Positions 1-10,835 are shown, numbered from the stretch's first letter. The stretch: DNA of 64,000 bases from Zeus faber (GCA_960531495.1 OY482849.1:36722290-36786289); one strand, 5' to 3'. Program-made: numbers and translations. Notes: generated by a model from the letters alone, not told the origin.

Positions 1-370
1 TATACCTACCTTCATGTACGTCCAAGGTTGTATGTACAAGGTCATACAAGGTATGTTCAAGGTCATACAAGGTCCTTAGCAATAGGTCGTACATAGATGT
101 ATACTTGCTTACAAATGTTCAAGGTCAAACACAGTACAAGGTCAAAACTGTATTCAGTAATTTTCTTACTCTGGTTTACGTACCTACTTAAACTAAACAC
201 AATATGATCTGGTTTAAAATGTTGCACTTTCAAGGTCTTATGTTCAAGGTTGGACATTCAAGGCCACACGTACAAGGTCCTACATTCATTGTACGTTCAT
301 AGTCATGAGTACATCATCATAAGTACAAGGTTGTGTGTCCATGCAAACATACATAGTTTCAAATGTTAAA
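1..370. repeat. TTCAAGGT-rich degenerate minisatellite
   Basis: The motifs TTCAAGGT, CAAGGTCATAC and GTACATTC recur every 10-30 bases with much variation. A similar block lies at 1,185-1,430. No coding signal; short open frames here are interrupted and follow the repeat. Confidence 0.6.
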
Positions 371-1184
371 GGTTATTCAAGGTAATATATAGATTCAGGG
401 TATATATAGGGATATATAGATACTGTCGTGGGAATTTCACTGCATGGTCGGTGAGATAAACCCTTGCTATCAGGAACAAACAGACCCTGTTTTAGAACAA
501 AATGTATTTTGTAAAATAGACATTTGGAGTGATGCACTTTGTAAACAGTGACAGCAGTTTCTCTCCATACCTTTGTCCTAAAACAATTCTTATAATTTCT
601 AGAAGTTGCGCGTCGTCTTGGGACCACACCCTTATTCAAGTCTTGTTCCTCATACAATAATTAGTAGTTTATAGTCCAAGCACTTTCAGACGTGTTCACA
701 GTTCACAACTTATTGTGCAGGTGCAAGATGACTATAGCAGATAAGACGGGTACATCTGGCAAGCAGTTTTCCACTCCCAGGACTTGTCCCCATTGTAGTA
801 GATAATTAGTTTCTGAGAGTGGGAAGGGATTTCCTGGATATCTCCAAACTTAAGCCCCTGGCTTTACTTCAGCACTTACTGGTATGTGCGAACACCATAT
901 TGTCTTATCTCTACACACATCTGAAGGAGGGAGTGTGGTACGGCCTTCACAAGCTTGGAAATAACAAGGTCAATAACTCAAAAGGGTATTGTGACCCTCC
1001 TCTCACCCTGTGCACAGAGGGATCCTTTCTAGTACTGGGTCACTTTGGAAACGGGTATGAACAAAGCATCAATTATTGCATTTTCCTATCAGAATACACA
1101 CTGGTTTTGATTTTACTATTCTCTGGCCTAATTTGGTTCACATACCTACCACAATCTCATTTAATATGATATCCGGTTTACAAG
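371..1184. other. Unrecognised non-repetitive DNA
   Basis: No gene could be supported. A 116-codon open frame at 819-1169 (+) has no recognisable domain. The segment 1,120-1,200 is a diverged copy of 165-245 (shared TTTGGTTCAC/CATACCTAC and AATATGAT-GGTTTA motifs), so the stretch is probably old repeat. Confidence 0.4.
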
Positions 1185-1430
1185 TTTGTATGTTCTAAGT
1201 CAATGTTCAGGGTTGGATGTTCTTTGTACATTCATGGTCTTGTGTTCAAGGATTGTATGCTCGTGGTCATGTATGCATGATCATAAGTACAAGGTTGTAC
1301 ATACATACATAGTTACAAATGTTCAAGGTCAAAATACATTCAAGGTCATACATACATCGTAAGTAAATGGTTGTATGTTCAAGGTCAAATGTTCAAGGTT
1401 ACAAATACAAGGCCATACATATATTGTACA
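1185..1430. repeat. Second TTCAAGGT-rich minisatellite block
   Basis: Same motif family as 1-370: TTCAAGGT, TCATAC and GTACATTCA recur irregularly. Confidence 0.55.
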
Positions 1431-1431
1431 T

Positions 1432-1530
1432 TCCTGACAACACATACTATAATTGAATGAATCTCGGGAATGCAAAAACATACGGAAAATGTATCTTTGG
1501 GATGCAAGAAGGAAAACTGTACATGTCAAT
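1432..1530 (-). repeat. Diverged dispersed repeat, copy 1
   Basis: Read on the minus strand it matches 30,615-30,735 (+). Shared pieces include GCATCCCAAAGAT, TTGCATTCC, GATTCATTCA and GTGTTGTCAG in the same order. Class unknown; AT-rich, no open frame. Confidence 0.5.
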
Positions 1531-1874
1531 CAATCTTTAAAATAAAAGATAAATGTTTATATCCAGGAACCTAAGGAAAAATATAATAGTGGTTACACAT
1601 TAATTGGGACATTTATTTCAGCCAAATGTAAATTTTAGGGAAACAGTTCAGGTCATGTAATTCTTCTGTGCCAAATGGCCAGCAGTTCATTGACCCAGCC
1701 ATTTGTGCTGGCTCCTTGTTGTTCACCACAGGGGGAAGGTCCAAAGACAGAGATTGCTGTGTCTGCTGTTCTAATGAGTCTCAAATGTCAATTGGCTTCA
1801 TCGTCTTACTATGGGTGTCAGGGGGAGGGGAACATAGTCTCAAAGTCCAGAAGGCCTCTCATCATACACACTTG
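1531..1874. other. Unrecognised DNA
   Basis: Overlapping open frames at 1668-2094 show no domain and run into the repeat that follows. Nothing else seen. Confidence 0.35.
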
Positions 1875-2118
1875 GCAGTTTCGCCACCATACACCACCCA
1901 AGTGGCGTTTTCAGGGCCCTCCGGCACAGAGACACAGACGGGGGGGTTGTAAACACCAGTTAATGGTAGAGAGTGGGCTAGCTGGAACAAGCCAGGAGCA
2001 GATAGAACATGTCATGACATGTTCTCCTCTCCCAAGTCAGTGTGTGGATGGGAACCTACCGCTCGTTAGCCCAACCAACGAGCATCAGGTTTAGCTGATC
2101 AACCAACACACACACCAT
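1875..2118 (-). mobile_element. LTR-like repeat, copy 1
   Basis: Matches 2,699-2,965 and 28,695-28,926 along its length: GGCAGTTT-GCCACC start, CCTCCGGCACAGAGACACAG core, AACCAACGAGCATCAGGT near the right end. Copy 3 has 5-bp target duplications and TG...CA ends, so this is probably a small LTR. Its right part forms an inverted repeat: ACGAGCATCAGGT at about 2,080 and its complement at about 2,124. Confidence 0.5.
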
Positions 2119-2136
2119 GGGTTTACCTGATGCTCG

Positions 2137-2142
<6 letters not shown>

Positions 2143-2186
<44 letters not shown>
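2143..2186. repeat. (CA)n microsatellite
   Basis: Uninterrupted CA dinucleotides, about 22 units. Confidence 0.95.
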
Positions 2187-2190
<4 letters not shown>

Positions 2191-2199
2191 ACACTTTTA

Positions 2200-2690
2200 G
2201 GAGTTTGTACAGCAGTTTAATGTGTAGACAGACAGGGAATCCAGAACAGGCAAAGGGAAGGGGAATCAGGAACCAGTAGGGACTCGTGGGTGGGAAGGCA
2301 GGGACTCACAAGCAGGCAGGGACTCAGGAACCTGGGGCCGGCAGTGAATCTGGGCCCAGGGGCAGGCGTGGAATCAGGAGCCAGGAGCAGAGGATCCCGC
2401 GGAGAATCAGGAACCTGGAGTTTGGGGCACACACCCAGGGAAACAAACAGGAACATAAACGTTAAAACATGCGACAATCTGACACTGACAGTGAATGGGA
2501 CCTGGTTAAATGCAAAAGGAGTGACGATTGGTCACAAGTGGTGAGATTACTGATTGGGGACAGGTGTGCAGTGACAGGGATGTGACGCCAGATGGATGGA
2601 GCTAGAGATGGCTAGAGACAGATAGACCTAGAGCAGACAGAGGGAGCCAGAGACAGACAAGTTCAAGTTCAGGCAGGGCAGGATCCTGAC
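2200..2690 (-). mobile_element. Possible second LTR-type repeat
   Basis: On the minus strand the segment starts TGTCAGGATCCTGCC, carries CACACCTGTCCCCAATCAGTAA, then imperfect CCTGATTCC/GAGTCCCTGCC repeats and an ATTAAA near its end. That layout resembles LTRs of fish gypsy elements, but no target duplication was found, so the class is inferred. Confidence 0.35.
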
Positions 2691-2698
2691 ACATACAT

Positions 2699-2965
2699 AC
2701 TGTGGCAGTTTCACCACCAAAGGCCACCCAAGTGATGTTTTTCTAGGGCCCTCCGGCACAGAGACACAGACGACAGGGGTTGTTAACACCAGTTTATTGT
2801 AGAGGAGGCTAGGTGGAATTATCCAGGAGAAGGTGGACCATGTCATGACAGTGCTCCCATCCTGAGTCATTGTGTGGATGGGGTTTTTAAACCTGCCGCT
2901 CCTTAGCCCAACCAACGAGCATCAGGTGTGGCTGCTCAACCCATCCACACACCACACGCCTACTC
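2699..2965 (-). mobile_element. LTR-like repeat, copy 2
   Basis: Best preserved copy of the repeat at 1,875 and 28,695. On the minus strand it has a TTTAAAAA box and, about 80 bases later, AATAAA (plus-strand TTTATT near 2,791), as expected for promoter and poly(A) signal of an LTR. Copies 1 and 2 are in the same orientation about 0.8 kb apart and could be the two LTRs of one degraded element. Confidence 0.5.
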
Positions 2966-3377
2966 CCCCTCCCCCACCCCCCACCCCCACCAAGCAGAGA
3001 ACAAAAACGAAAAAAAATTTTGAAACAGACTCTGGCACAGGGTTGCTATACCTAAAACTACAGACTCTGACCCAGGGTTCCTATACCTCAAATCATAAAG
3101 AACACCGGACTCTGAAACAGGGTTCCCATGCCTTATACAAACAAATGTCCCAAAAAAAATGAATAGGTTCCCTTCCCAGAGGACCTGAGTTCCCCGGACC
3201 AGCACGGTCGACCGGCCTCCTTCCACTGGGGCGCCGACAGACTGCCCCCTCCTCCCTTCCGGAGCGCGGGGCCTCTGGCTGTTGCGTTGACTGGTGATGC
3301 CGTGGCCGGACTTGGCTGCTGTGGGGGCTGCTTGGAGGGAGGCCTGGCTGCTGGGCTGCCCTGTTCCACTCGAGACT

Positions 3378-3625
3378 GAATCAGAATCAGAATCAGAATC
3401 ATCTTTATTGCCAAGTAAGTTTATACGAATAAGGAATTAGTCTTGGTGTTCAGTGCATACATGAAACATAAATGTGAAACAATAAGTAAAATATTAGTGA
3501 AATATATAAGCATATGTAAAATAAGGCTGTTTTTTGTTTTTGTTTGTTTTAATAAAGCTGTACAGTTTGTGGAGGAATGTGCAAATGTTCAGTATAAAGT
3601 ATAAATTGGAGCTGATGAGGGAGGA
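3378..3625 (-). mobile_element. 3' end of a non-LTR element with (CAGAAT)n tail
   Basis: Repeated CAGAAT is followed by CATCTTTATTGCCAAGT and AATAAGGAATTAGTCTTGG. On the minus strand the hexamer repeat is the 3' tail. This ending is widespread in teleost genomes; the exact family was not settled. Confidence 0.4.
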
Positions 3626-3642
3626 AGCTGTCTGGTGGGGGT

Positions 3643-5163
3643 GTGGTTCAGGAGAAACGTCCACTTCATGTTGGAAATGACCTGAAACTGTTGGAGCAGG
3701 TGGCAGAGTCCCCAGACCTTTCTGACAAGGAGCTCACGCTGTCAGTACAATGTGTCCTCACAGGGAAGGAACTGGAGGCCAAAGAACTATCCAGAGTAAT
3801 GATTATGATGTTAAGATTACAGTCTTGCGGGTGTATTAGCTGGTTTCCTATATGCCATGTTTCGGGAATTTGAGGAAGGAGGAACCAGACTCGTGTTGAA
3901 TCTGTGCGTGATTTGGTTACACGGTTTAATAGCTGGTGTTCTGCCTCAGAAGTTCATACTTTTTCAGAGTTGTCTGCTGTAGTAGCACTCAAGCAACTTA
4001 AAAGCTGCATGCCAGATAGTATTGCTACTTACATAAATTGACCTAAAGTTAAAATGGCCCATGAAGCAGCAGTTTTGTCCGATGAGTATGCTCTGACTCA
4101 TAGAAATACATTTGGCGAAGGTGGTGTTAATGCGCAGCAGAATAGTTTTCCAAACCCTAACCTTTTGTGTCACATAGGGAGGGTTCTTCCAGGTTTGAGC
4201 GTAGTACTTGAAAAATGATTCCAGTAGGACTTTATTTATTTAATAACTGCCAGCGTAAGGGCACTAGCAAAAGGAATGTCCTGCTCTTAAAGGTAAAGCA
4301 AAGCTTTCAGGTAGTTTGCAACTTAAACCTAAACTTTTACTGCCGCTGTTGGTTGTTCAGCCCAGCTGGCAAACAACGTGTCATTCCGATGCTCTGTGTC
4401 CCATCCTGTGTGAATCTGAAAGCAAAGGTTCAGCATTTGTTTCAGTTGGTCATGTGTCCCTGCCTGGAAAGAAGGAAGTGGCAGTTAAACTCTTGAGACA
4501 CTGGTGCGTTACATACTTTTGTTCTTCGGAAGTCAAATCTTCCTTTCACCACAGATACAAACTGTAGAGATTTTATTTTGATGCAGGGTCTGGGTATGAT
4601 TATTATTCCAGAACCAGTGCATAATATGGAGCTAGTCCACGGTTTGGTCACTGGAGAAGTTGCAGTTGGGGTGTGCCCGGCATTGCCTGTGGAAGGGGTT
4701 GATATGGTTCTTGGGAAGGACTTGGCGGGAGATAGAGGTTGGGCTGATGCTCCCCACCTCATGTAGACACCCAGGTTCCTGCATCGCTCAGTCAGAGTTG
4801 TAAAAAACAGTCTGAGTCTGAACTTGAGGTGGAGTTCCCAGTTTGTGCAGTAACTTGAGCGAAGGGTCGCGGAAAAGATGAGGCTGCTCAGCAGGAAAAA
4901 GCTGAGGCAAAGGTCGTAGTCAAGCCTCTTCAGTCTATCTCTCATAGTGAGTTAGATCAGGAACTAAAGTCTGATCCATCTGGGACGGCCAATTTTGAGC
5001 TGGTGTCTCCTGCGGGGGACATGGAAATTGCAGCTCAGGGCTATTTTGTACAAAGTAATGTCTTGTTGCATGAACGGTGTGCACAGGGAGACAATATTGT
5101 GGGAAAACCGGTTGTGCAAATGGCGGTGCCTGCTAAATTAAGAGAAACTGTGATATCGTGGCG
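3643..5163 (+). pseudogene. Gypsy-type retrotransposon remnant: gag, protease and integrase start
   Basis: A heavily mutated retrotransposon pol precursor. Reading across frames, 3,960-4,130 gives a gag/SCAN-like stretch ending AAVLSDEYALTHR, typical of fish gypsy gag. Around 4,490 a DTGA aspartic-protease motif appears, followed at 4,578-4,740 by protease tail features (GEVAVGVCPALPVEG, then LGKDLAG). From about 5,035 the GYF...VLLHERC and VPAKLRETV features match the segment before an integrase zinc domain. Stops and frameshifts occur throughout. The protease-to-integrase gap is only about 270 bases, with no reverse transcriptase between them. The LINE at 5,164 breaks it; RT/RNase H remains continue at 8,449. 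Confidence 0.6.
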
Positions 5164-7775
5164 ATAGTGACGCCGTCCCCGGCGGTCGCCTGCGCCGGCG
5201 CTCCGGTCGACTTTTGCACATTTTATTTTTTCCTCAAATGGTGAGGTAACTGCCGAAGCTCATTACCTCACCATATGCACTCGTGGGTGTAAAAACTTCC
5301 CTAAATGAACAATTTTGGGACTTTTCATCCGTGGAAGTAGAGTGGCCGACTGAAATTCTACGCGCGAACATGCTCAACAATAACAACAACAAAAATGGAG
5401 CAGCTGTTCCATGAGCGGGCCCACGGAGGCAGCACCGTGGTAAACGGGCGGCATTCGGGAGACACGAGGAACTGTTGTGTCTTCTGCCTGACGGAGACAT
5501 GGCTGAACCCGCTGGTGCCGGGTGAAGCCATCCGTCCAGCCGAGTCCTTCTCCGTGTTCCGCGGCGACAGATCGGGGGAGTCGGGGAAATCCAAAGGTGG
5601 AGGTGTCTGCCTCATGGTAAACAGCCGCTGGTGTAACCCCAACAACACCAAGACTCTCCCGCTCCTGCTCGCCGAACCTGGAACACCTGATAATCTCATG
5701 CCGTCCATTTTGTCTCCCCCGGGAATTCAGCACGGTCATCATTACAGCTGTTTATATCCCACCGCAAGCGGATACTGACACAGCACTGTCGGACCTGTAT
5801 GATGTGTTGTGCTGATTTAAAAAAAACATCCCCACGCGGCTGTGGTGGTGACTGGGGACTTTAACAGGGCCAACCTTAAAAAAGTTCTCCCTAATATCCG
5901 CCAACACATCCCGTGGTCAAGGGACGTCAGCGAGTTTCGAAGCTCACGAACGTGAGCTTCGTGGCTACGTTAGCGGACAGCATCGTCCCCATGGATATTT
6001 CCAAACCAGAATCCGTGGGTTGATAAATCCATCCGCTGCACTGTGAATGCTCGCACGGCCGCTTACAACGATGGTCTTGTATCCGGTAATATGGACAATT
6101 ACAAAGCAGCATCATACAATCTGCGGAGGGCAGTGAAGGACGCTAAACGGACGTACAGGGAGACTGTGGAGCTACAAATGGAGCGGGACACCAGACGCTT
6201 GTGGCTGGGGCTGCGGAATATAACAAACTACAAGAGCACCTCCTCCCCAGCCACGAGTGTGAACGCCTCCCTTGTCAACAAACTGAACTCCTTTTATGCG
6301 TGGTTTGAGTCTGGCAACAGCACCGCTAGCTCGCCGGCTAATTGGAGTTACACCGCCAGGGATGAGCGCGCACTCTCAGTGTCCGAGCATGATGATGTCA
6401 CCAGGAAAAACACCAGGAAAGCAGCAGGCCCAGATGGCATATCTGGGTGAGTACTGAAGACCTGTGCTAACCAGCTAGCTCCAGCGTTCACTACAATATT
6501 CAACATCTCCCTGGCTGAATCAGTGGTCCCGTCCTGCTTCAAGAGGTCCACCGTCGTTCCTGTCCCCAGGATCGCCTCTCCTGCCTGCCTGAATGACTAC
6601 CGTTCGGTGGCCCTCACCTCGGTGGTCATGAAGTGGTTTCGAGAGGCTGATCAAGGATTATATCTGCGCCTCCCTCCCTTCGCACCTTCGACCCATTGCA
6701 GTTTGCGTACCAGCAGAACAGATCCACGGATGGCGTGGTCTCCCAGGTACTGCACACCACGCTCACGCATCTGGATGGCTAGAAGGGGGCCTATGTGAGA
6801 ATGCTGTTCATGGATTACAGTTCAGCTTTCAACGCCATAATCCCCACCAGACTGGCTGTCAAGCTGAAGGAGCTTGGACGGAATACTCTGCTGTGTGCCT
6901 GGGTCCTGGACTTCCTCACAGCCGGCCCCAGGTGATTAGGGTGGGGAAGCACATGTCCAGCTCCCTCACCCTGAATACAGGATCCCCCCAGGGTTGCGTC
7001 CTCAGCCCCCTACTGTACTCCCTGGCCAGGTCCAGCTCCAACACCATCATCAAGTTTGCTGACGAGACCGTTGTTGTGGGCCTGATCACCGAGGACGATG
7101 AGAAGGCCGACCGCGAGGAGGTGGCTGACCTGTCACTCTGGTACCAGGACAACAGCCTCCACCTGAACGTCAGCAAAACTAAGGAGCTGATTATGGACTT
7201 TAGGAGAGGATTACAACCGAGGACGCACATGCCCTTGGTGATTAATGAGACTTCTGTCGACAGGGTGAGCAGCTTCAAGTACCTGGGAGTCCACATCACA
7301 GAGGACTTAACATGGACTTCACAAAGAGACACTGTGGTGAGGAAGGCGAGGCAGCGTCTTTATCACCTCAGGCAAGTGAGGATATGAGGTTTCTCAAGTC
7401 TTTCTACTCTGGAGCAGTGGAGAGCATCCTGACAGGCAGCATCACTGCCTGGTTTTGGAACTGTATTGCTCAGGACAGGCGGGCCCTGCAGAGGGTGGTG
7501 CATTCAGCTGAACGTACCACTGGAACTACCCTCCCCTCCCTGCAGGACTTATACACCAGGAGGTGTAGTAGCAGAGCTGCAGGATCATGAAGGATCCTCA
7601 TCACCCCAACAACGGACTGTTCCAGCTGCTGCGGTCGGGCAAGCACCTCCGCAGCCACACAGCGAGAACAGAGACTGAGACGGAGTTTTTACTTTACTGT
7701 ACTGTATACATACAGTACAGTAGGTAGTATATTGAACCGCATACTGTGTCACTGTTCTGGGTTGTTCGGTGTTAC
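5164..7775 (+). mobile_element. L2/CR1-group LINE, copy 1 (internally deleted)
   Basis: First of five copies of one LINE family in the window. Order: GC-rich leader, endonuclease part (5,395-5,780), large gap, then reverse transcriptase to about 7,680 and a short 3' UTR ending inside the family motif GGGTTGTTCGGTGTTACC. It lacks the (TTCAAGA)n tail, so its 3' end is truncated. It interrupts the gypsy remnant and is therefore younger than it. The leader holds a 12-bp hairpin at 5,236-5,275. Confidence 0.8.
5395..7680 (+). pseudogene. Broken LINE ORF2 (endonuclease and reverse transcriptase)
   Basis: The endonuclease part shows LTETWL and a GGGVCLMVN stretch, then loses frame near 5,780. The RT part resumes near 6,043 and shifts frame repeatedly at 6,450, 6,800 and 7,390. 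[13 protein letters not shown] is intact near 6,990. The catalytic FADD box reads FADE at 7,055-7,066, so the second metal-binding aspartate is lost. Full ORFs of this family exceed 900 codons; none survives here. Not functional. Confidence 0.8.
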
Positions 7776-8089
7776 CATAAGTGGTCCAGGTGAGCACCAG
7801 GTTCAATCCAAATATCTGTTTTTTGGGCACTTGGTGCACGGACCACTGGCAGTTTTGCAAAGTGGTCGCTAAGAGAAAAATAACAAAACTGTAAGGCAAA
7901 GCAGCAGTTTCAGGACTGGAGATCAGTTCACGTTTCTTCGGCTGGTTGTGGGTTCAGCGTTTCAGGCGTGTTTTTCTGAACCATTCACAGTTTAACAGCA
8001 GATTGGTGGAGGCACGGTGAGCGGTGAATTTGGAAAAGTGTGAGTGAGTGATTTGAGTTTGAGTGTCAGTTTGCCAGAGCTACAGTTAC
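7776..8089. other. Unrecognised DNA between LINE and solo LTR
   Basis: By position it should be RT-region sequence of the gypsy element, but I could not align it to one. No open frame of note. Confidence 0.3.
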
Positions 8090-8093
8090 CTAC

Positions 8094-8447
8094 TGTTGGA
8101 TGTAGTATAGCGCACAAAATGGCGGCTGATAGAAATGACAGGGCATATTACTTAAATTGGTGCCCAACATAGAAAATGTCTTTTTATGACATCTCTCATC
8201 CAAATAACCTTTATGACGACTTGCCTAGGAGGAACTATATAGGAGTGTGTCTAAAAAGACACACACAATCTCGCTCACAATCTCTCTCTCTGACACTCTC
8301 TGGCGCACTCTTGCTTTTGGCTCGTCTCTTGGTCTTTGTCGCTGCACCAATAAAGGATCCATTTTGCATCGCACCCGTCTCCATCTTATTGAGGAAGCTC
8401 CACACATCAACCAACCTGGGAGGGATCCGTTTTTCCAGATCCCAACA
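8094..8447 (+). mobile_element. Solo LTR with 4-bp target duplication
   Basis: Begins TGTTGG and ends CCAACA (inverted ends), flanked by CTAC at 8,090-8,093 and 8,448-8,451. It carries a TATATA box at 8,236-8,241 and AATAAA at 8,349-8,354 in the order expected for an LTR. It sits inside RT sequence of the gypsy remnant, which resumes directly after it. No internal region, so it is a recombination product. Confidence 0.75.
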
Positions 8448-8448
8448 C

Positions 8449-8890
8449 TACTTAGACAAAGTGGTGGGGCAGGGGGAGGTTTGCCCTGTTGTGGCTAAAG
8501 TGATAGTCATCAAGAATTTTCTCCCTCCTGTAACAAAAACAGAATGAATGTGTTTTCTCAGCATGGTGAGGTACTACAGAAGTTTTTGAAAGAACTTCTC
8601 TTCAGATGTGGTGCACAAGACCTTTTGAAATCTAAAGTCAAGTTTGTTTGGTCAACCAAGGCGCAATGTACTGTCAAACATGTTAAAGCTCTCCTATGTT
8701 CCCCTCCTGTGTTGGCAATTTAACAGTCCTTTAACATTGCAGCTTGATGCAAGTCATAGGGGCAGGAGCAGTGCTGCTGCGAGCAGATGATGTGGGTTGG
8801 AGAAGCAGGTCGGGTTCTTTTAAAAGAAGTTCCAGTCTTACCAGTTAAACTATTCTGTTATTGAGAAAGAGGCCCTAGCATTAACAATGT
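8449..8890 (+). pseudogene. Gypsy-type remnant: end of RT and RNase H
   Basis: Starts in the RT connection region (KVVGQGEVCPV, then a PPVTKTE stretch with a stop), continues through a broken KALLCSPPVL segment and an RNase H region with LQLDAS and NYSVIEKEALAL at 8,850-8,885. Frames shift several times. Probably the same element as 3,643-5,163; then the integrase part precedes the RT, as in Gmr1-like elements of fish. Confidence 0.6.
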
Positions 8891-8963
8891 ACTAATCGAG
8901 TATTATCCGGTATAATCCAGTATAATATACACCAGCCGGCATAATCCGGTATTATCCAGTATA
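8891..8963. repeat. TATAATCCGG/TATAATCCAG satellite, block 1
   Basis: First block of a satellite made of 10-bp TATAATCCNG units with interspersed TATACACTATCCGG. The array continues in pieces to 19,115. Confidence 0.85.
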
Positions 8964-9198
8964 ATATGTGACCCACCGCAGCAAAAGCCGCCGTCTCGCG
9001 CTCACGCTGAACAGCGCTGAACAACGACGATCGATGGTTTCCTTTAAAGCGAGCGTCCAGGTGAAGATCATTCCTCCATATTCCATGTGATGTGAAGTCA
9101 CAATGTGAAAAGATTTAAATCGAACTACTTTTACACACACACGGAGACATCATTGTGGAGGGGGCGTGTACCAACGTGTACCATCAAAGAAGAAATGC

Positions 9199-9212
9199 TG
9201 ACGTCACTTCCG
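9199..9212 (+). promoter_or_regulatory. CRE-like TGACGTCA with adjoining ETS-like site
   Basis: A perfect TGACGTCA palindrome runs directly into ACTTCCG, about 60 bases before the ATG at 9,271. This pairing is common in vertebrate promoters; function here is inferred. Confidence 0.4.
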
Positions 9213-9270
9213 TAAACAAGACGAGGATCCGGTTTCACTCGTCTGTGAAAAATTTGCTCTCTGTGTTGTT

Positions 9271-9594
9271 ATGGATGAGGAGAAGTGGGTGGAGGAAGAT
9301 CTAAATCATATCACAGACCTTAATCTGACCAGTGCAATAGATCCAAGTCAGTGTAAGCAGCGCGTACTGGACTTCATTTTCCACGATGATAGTCAGTTCT
9401 TCGACAGGGAGGCTGAATTTGATATGATCCTGGACTTGGAGAACATTTCAAACAACGGATTTCAACCTGAATGTGATGCTGAAACGGATTATTTTCAAGA
9501 ACCACCGGAGGAGACCGACTATACGCCCGTTGTTGTTACAATGGAAGAAGTTGATGACGTGATGAAGTCCGTTGAGGTTGGTGATTTTAAATAA
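9271..9594 (+). CDS. Small acidic protein in the TIR element, function unknown
   Basis: 107 codons, ATG to TAA, followed by an A-rich stretch containing AATAAA-like sequence. The product is strongly acidic (MDEEKWVEEDL start, many D and E) with no cysteines forming a zinc finger, no DDE triad and no membrane segment. It may be the N-terminal exon of a transposase whose catalytic part was deleted, or an accessory protein. The frame is clean through a repeat-poor stretch, unlike neighbouring spurious frames, and lies between matched inverted repeats. I do not recognise the family. Confidence 0.5.
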   Translation: MDEEKWVEEDLNHITDLNLTSAIDPSQCKQRVLDFIFHDDSQFFDREAEFDMILDLENISNNGFQPECDAETDYFQEPPEETDYTPVVVTMEEVDDVMKSVEVGDFK

Positions 9595-9980
9595 AAAAAA
9601 TAATTCCACTTTTATAAAGCATGTATATTCCTACTTTTAAATACAAGCTTTTTTCAAAACAAAAATACGTTCAACGTTACCTCAAAACACAAGAACAGAG
9701 CTGTGATTGGCCCATTCAGCAGTATGTTAAGTAGCCATGTGGCTTTGGCTCCTCGTTTGCATTTTTGGGGCTGAATGAAGACGATTCTCGGCGAAACTTT
9801 GAAGGTGATTATCTCAGAAACACTGTTTGCCACACTCTCTTTGACAAGTCATAGCTTAAAAAATATTTGCTTGATTTGCACAAGTGACACCTTGTTTGGA
9901 AGCTCTGATTCTCCACTCTCAAATGAAGCAAAACGTCAAAAGTCACCAAATGACCCCAAAGTCTGCGGTGGGTCACATAT

Positions 9981-10628
9981 ACACTATCCGGTATAATCCA
10001 GTATAATATATGACCCACCACAGACTTCAGGTATAGTACAGTATAATACAGTATACACTATCCAGTATAATCCGGTAAACCACTTTAATTTACACTATCC
10101 GGTATAATCCTGTATACTATACACTATCCGCTATAATCCAGTATAATATACACTATTTGGTATAATTTGATATAATCCTGTATAATATACACTATCCGGT
10201 ACAATCCGGTATAATCCAGTATAATCAAGTATAATATACACTACCTGGTATAATCTGATATAATCCTGTATATTATAAACTATACGCTATAATCCAGTAT
10301 AATACACACAATGCGGCATAATCCAGAATAATACATTATAAAATACACTATCCGGTTTAATCCGGTATAATCCAGTATAACATAGACTATCAGGTATAAC
10401 CCTGTATACTATACACTATCCGCTATAATCCAGTATAATATACACTATCTGGTATAATTTGATATAATCCTGTATAATAAACACTATCCGGTACAATCCG
10501 GTATAATCCAGTATAATCCAGTATAATATACACTACCCGGTATAATCTGATATAATATAAACTATACGCTACACAATCGGGCATAATATACACAATCCGG
10601 TTTAACATAGACTATCCGGTATACTATC
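9981..10628. repeat. TATAATCCGG satellite, block 2
   Basis: Continues the array of block 1. At 10,006-10,027 it contains an inverted fragment of the TIR element's right end (TATATGACCCACCACAGACT). Confidence 0.85.
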
Positions 10629-10835
10629 ATTACATTTTCATTTTTTTAAGAAGACGCTTTTATCCAAAGCGATTTACAATTATTCAAACAGCGACGGACG
10701 CAGCCATCAGGAGCAATTAGGGGTTAAGTGTCTTGCTCAAGGACACTACAGCATGCTAGCAGGAGGAGCCTGGGATCCAACCAGCAACCTTTACATCACT
10801 AGACCACCAGCTCTACCTCCTGAGCTACCATCCCC
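10629..10835 (-). mobile_element. tRNA-derived SINE, copy 1
   Basis: On the minus strand it starts GGGGATGGTAGCTCAGGAGG (A box), carries GGTTGGATCCC (B box), CTTGAGCAAGACACTTAACC and ends near GATAAAAGCGTCTTCTT with an AAATG tail. About 90% like the copy at 32,938-33,146. Inserted in the satellite. Confidence 0.85.

Larger units (their letters stand above)
8964..9980 (+). mobile_element. TIR-bounded DNA element, unidentified family
   Basis: An 18-bp perfect terminal inverted repeat, ATATGTGACCCACCGCAG, at 8,964-8,981 and inverted at 9,963-9,980, encloses 1.0 kb inserted in the satellite. If the element starts at TGTGACC, the flanks read TA on both sides, compatible with a TA duplication, though the satellite is TA-rich. 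It holds one open frame and a promoter-like upstream region. No transposase domain seen, so probably non-autonomous. Family unknown. Confidence 0.7.

Noticed and set aside
1875-2965. Complete LTR retrotransposon with two LTRs
   Set aside because: The two LTR-like copies share orientation, but no primer-binding site, coding remnant or outer target duplication was found.
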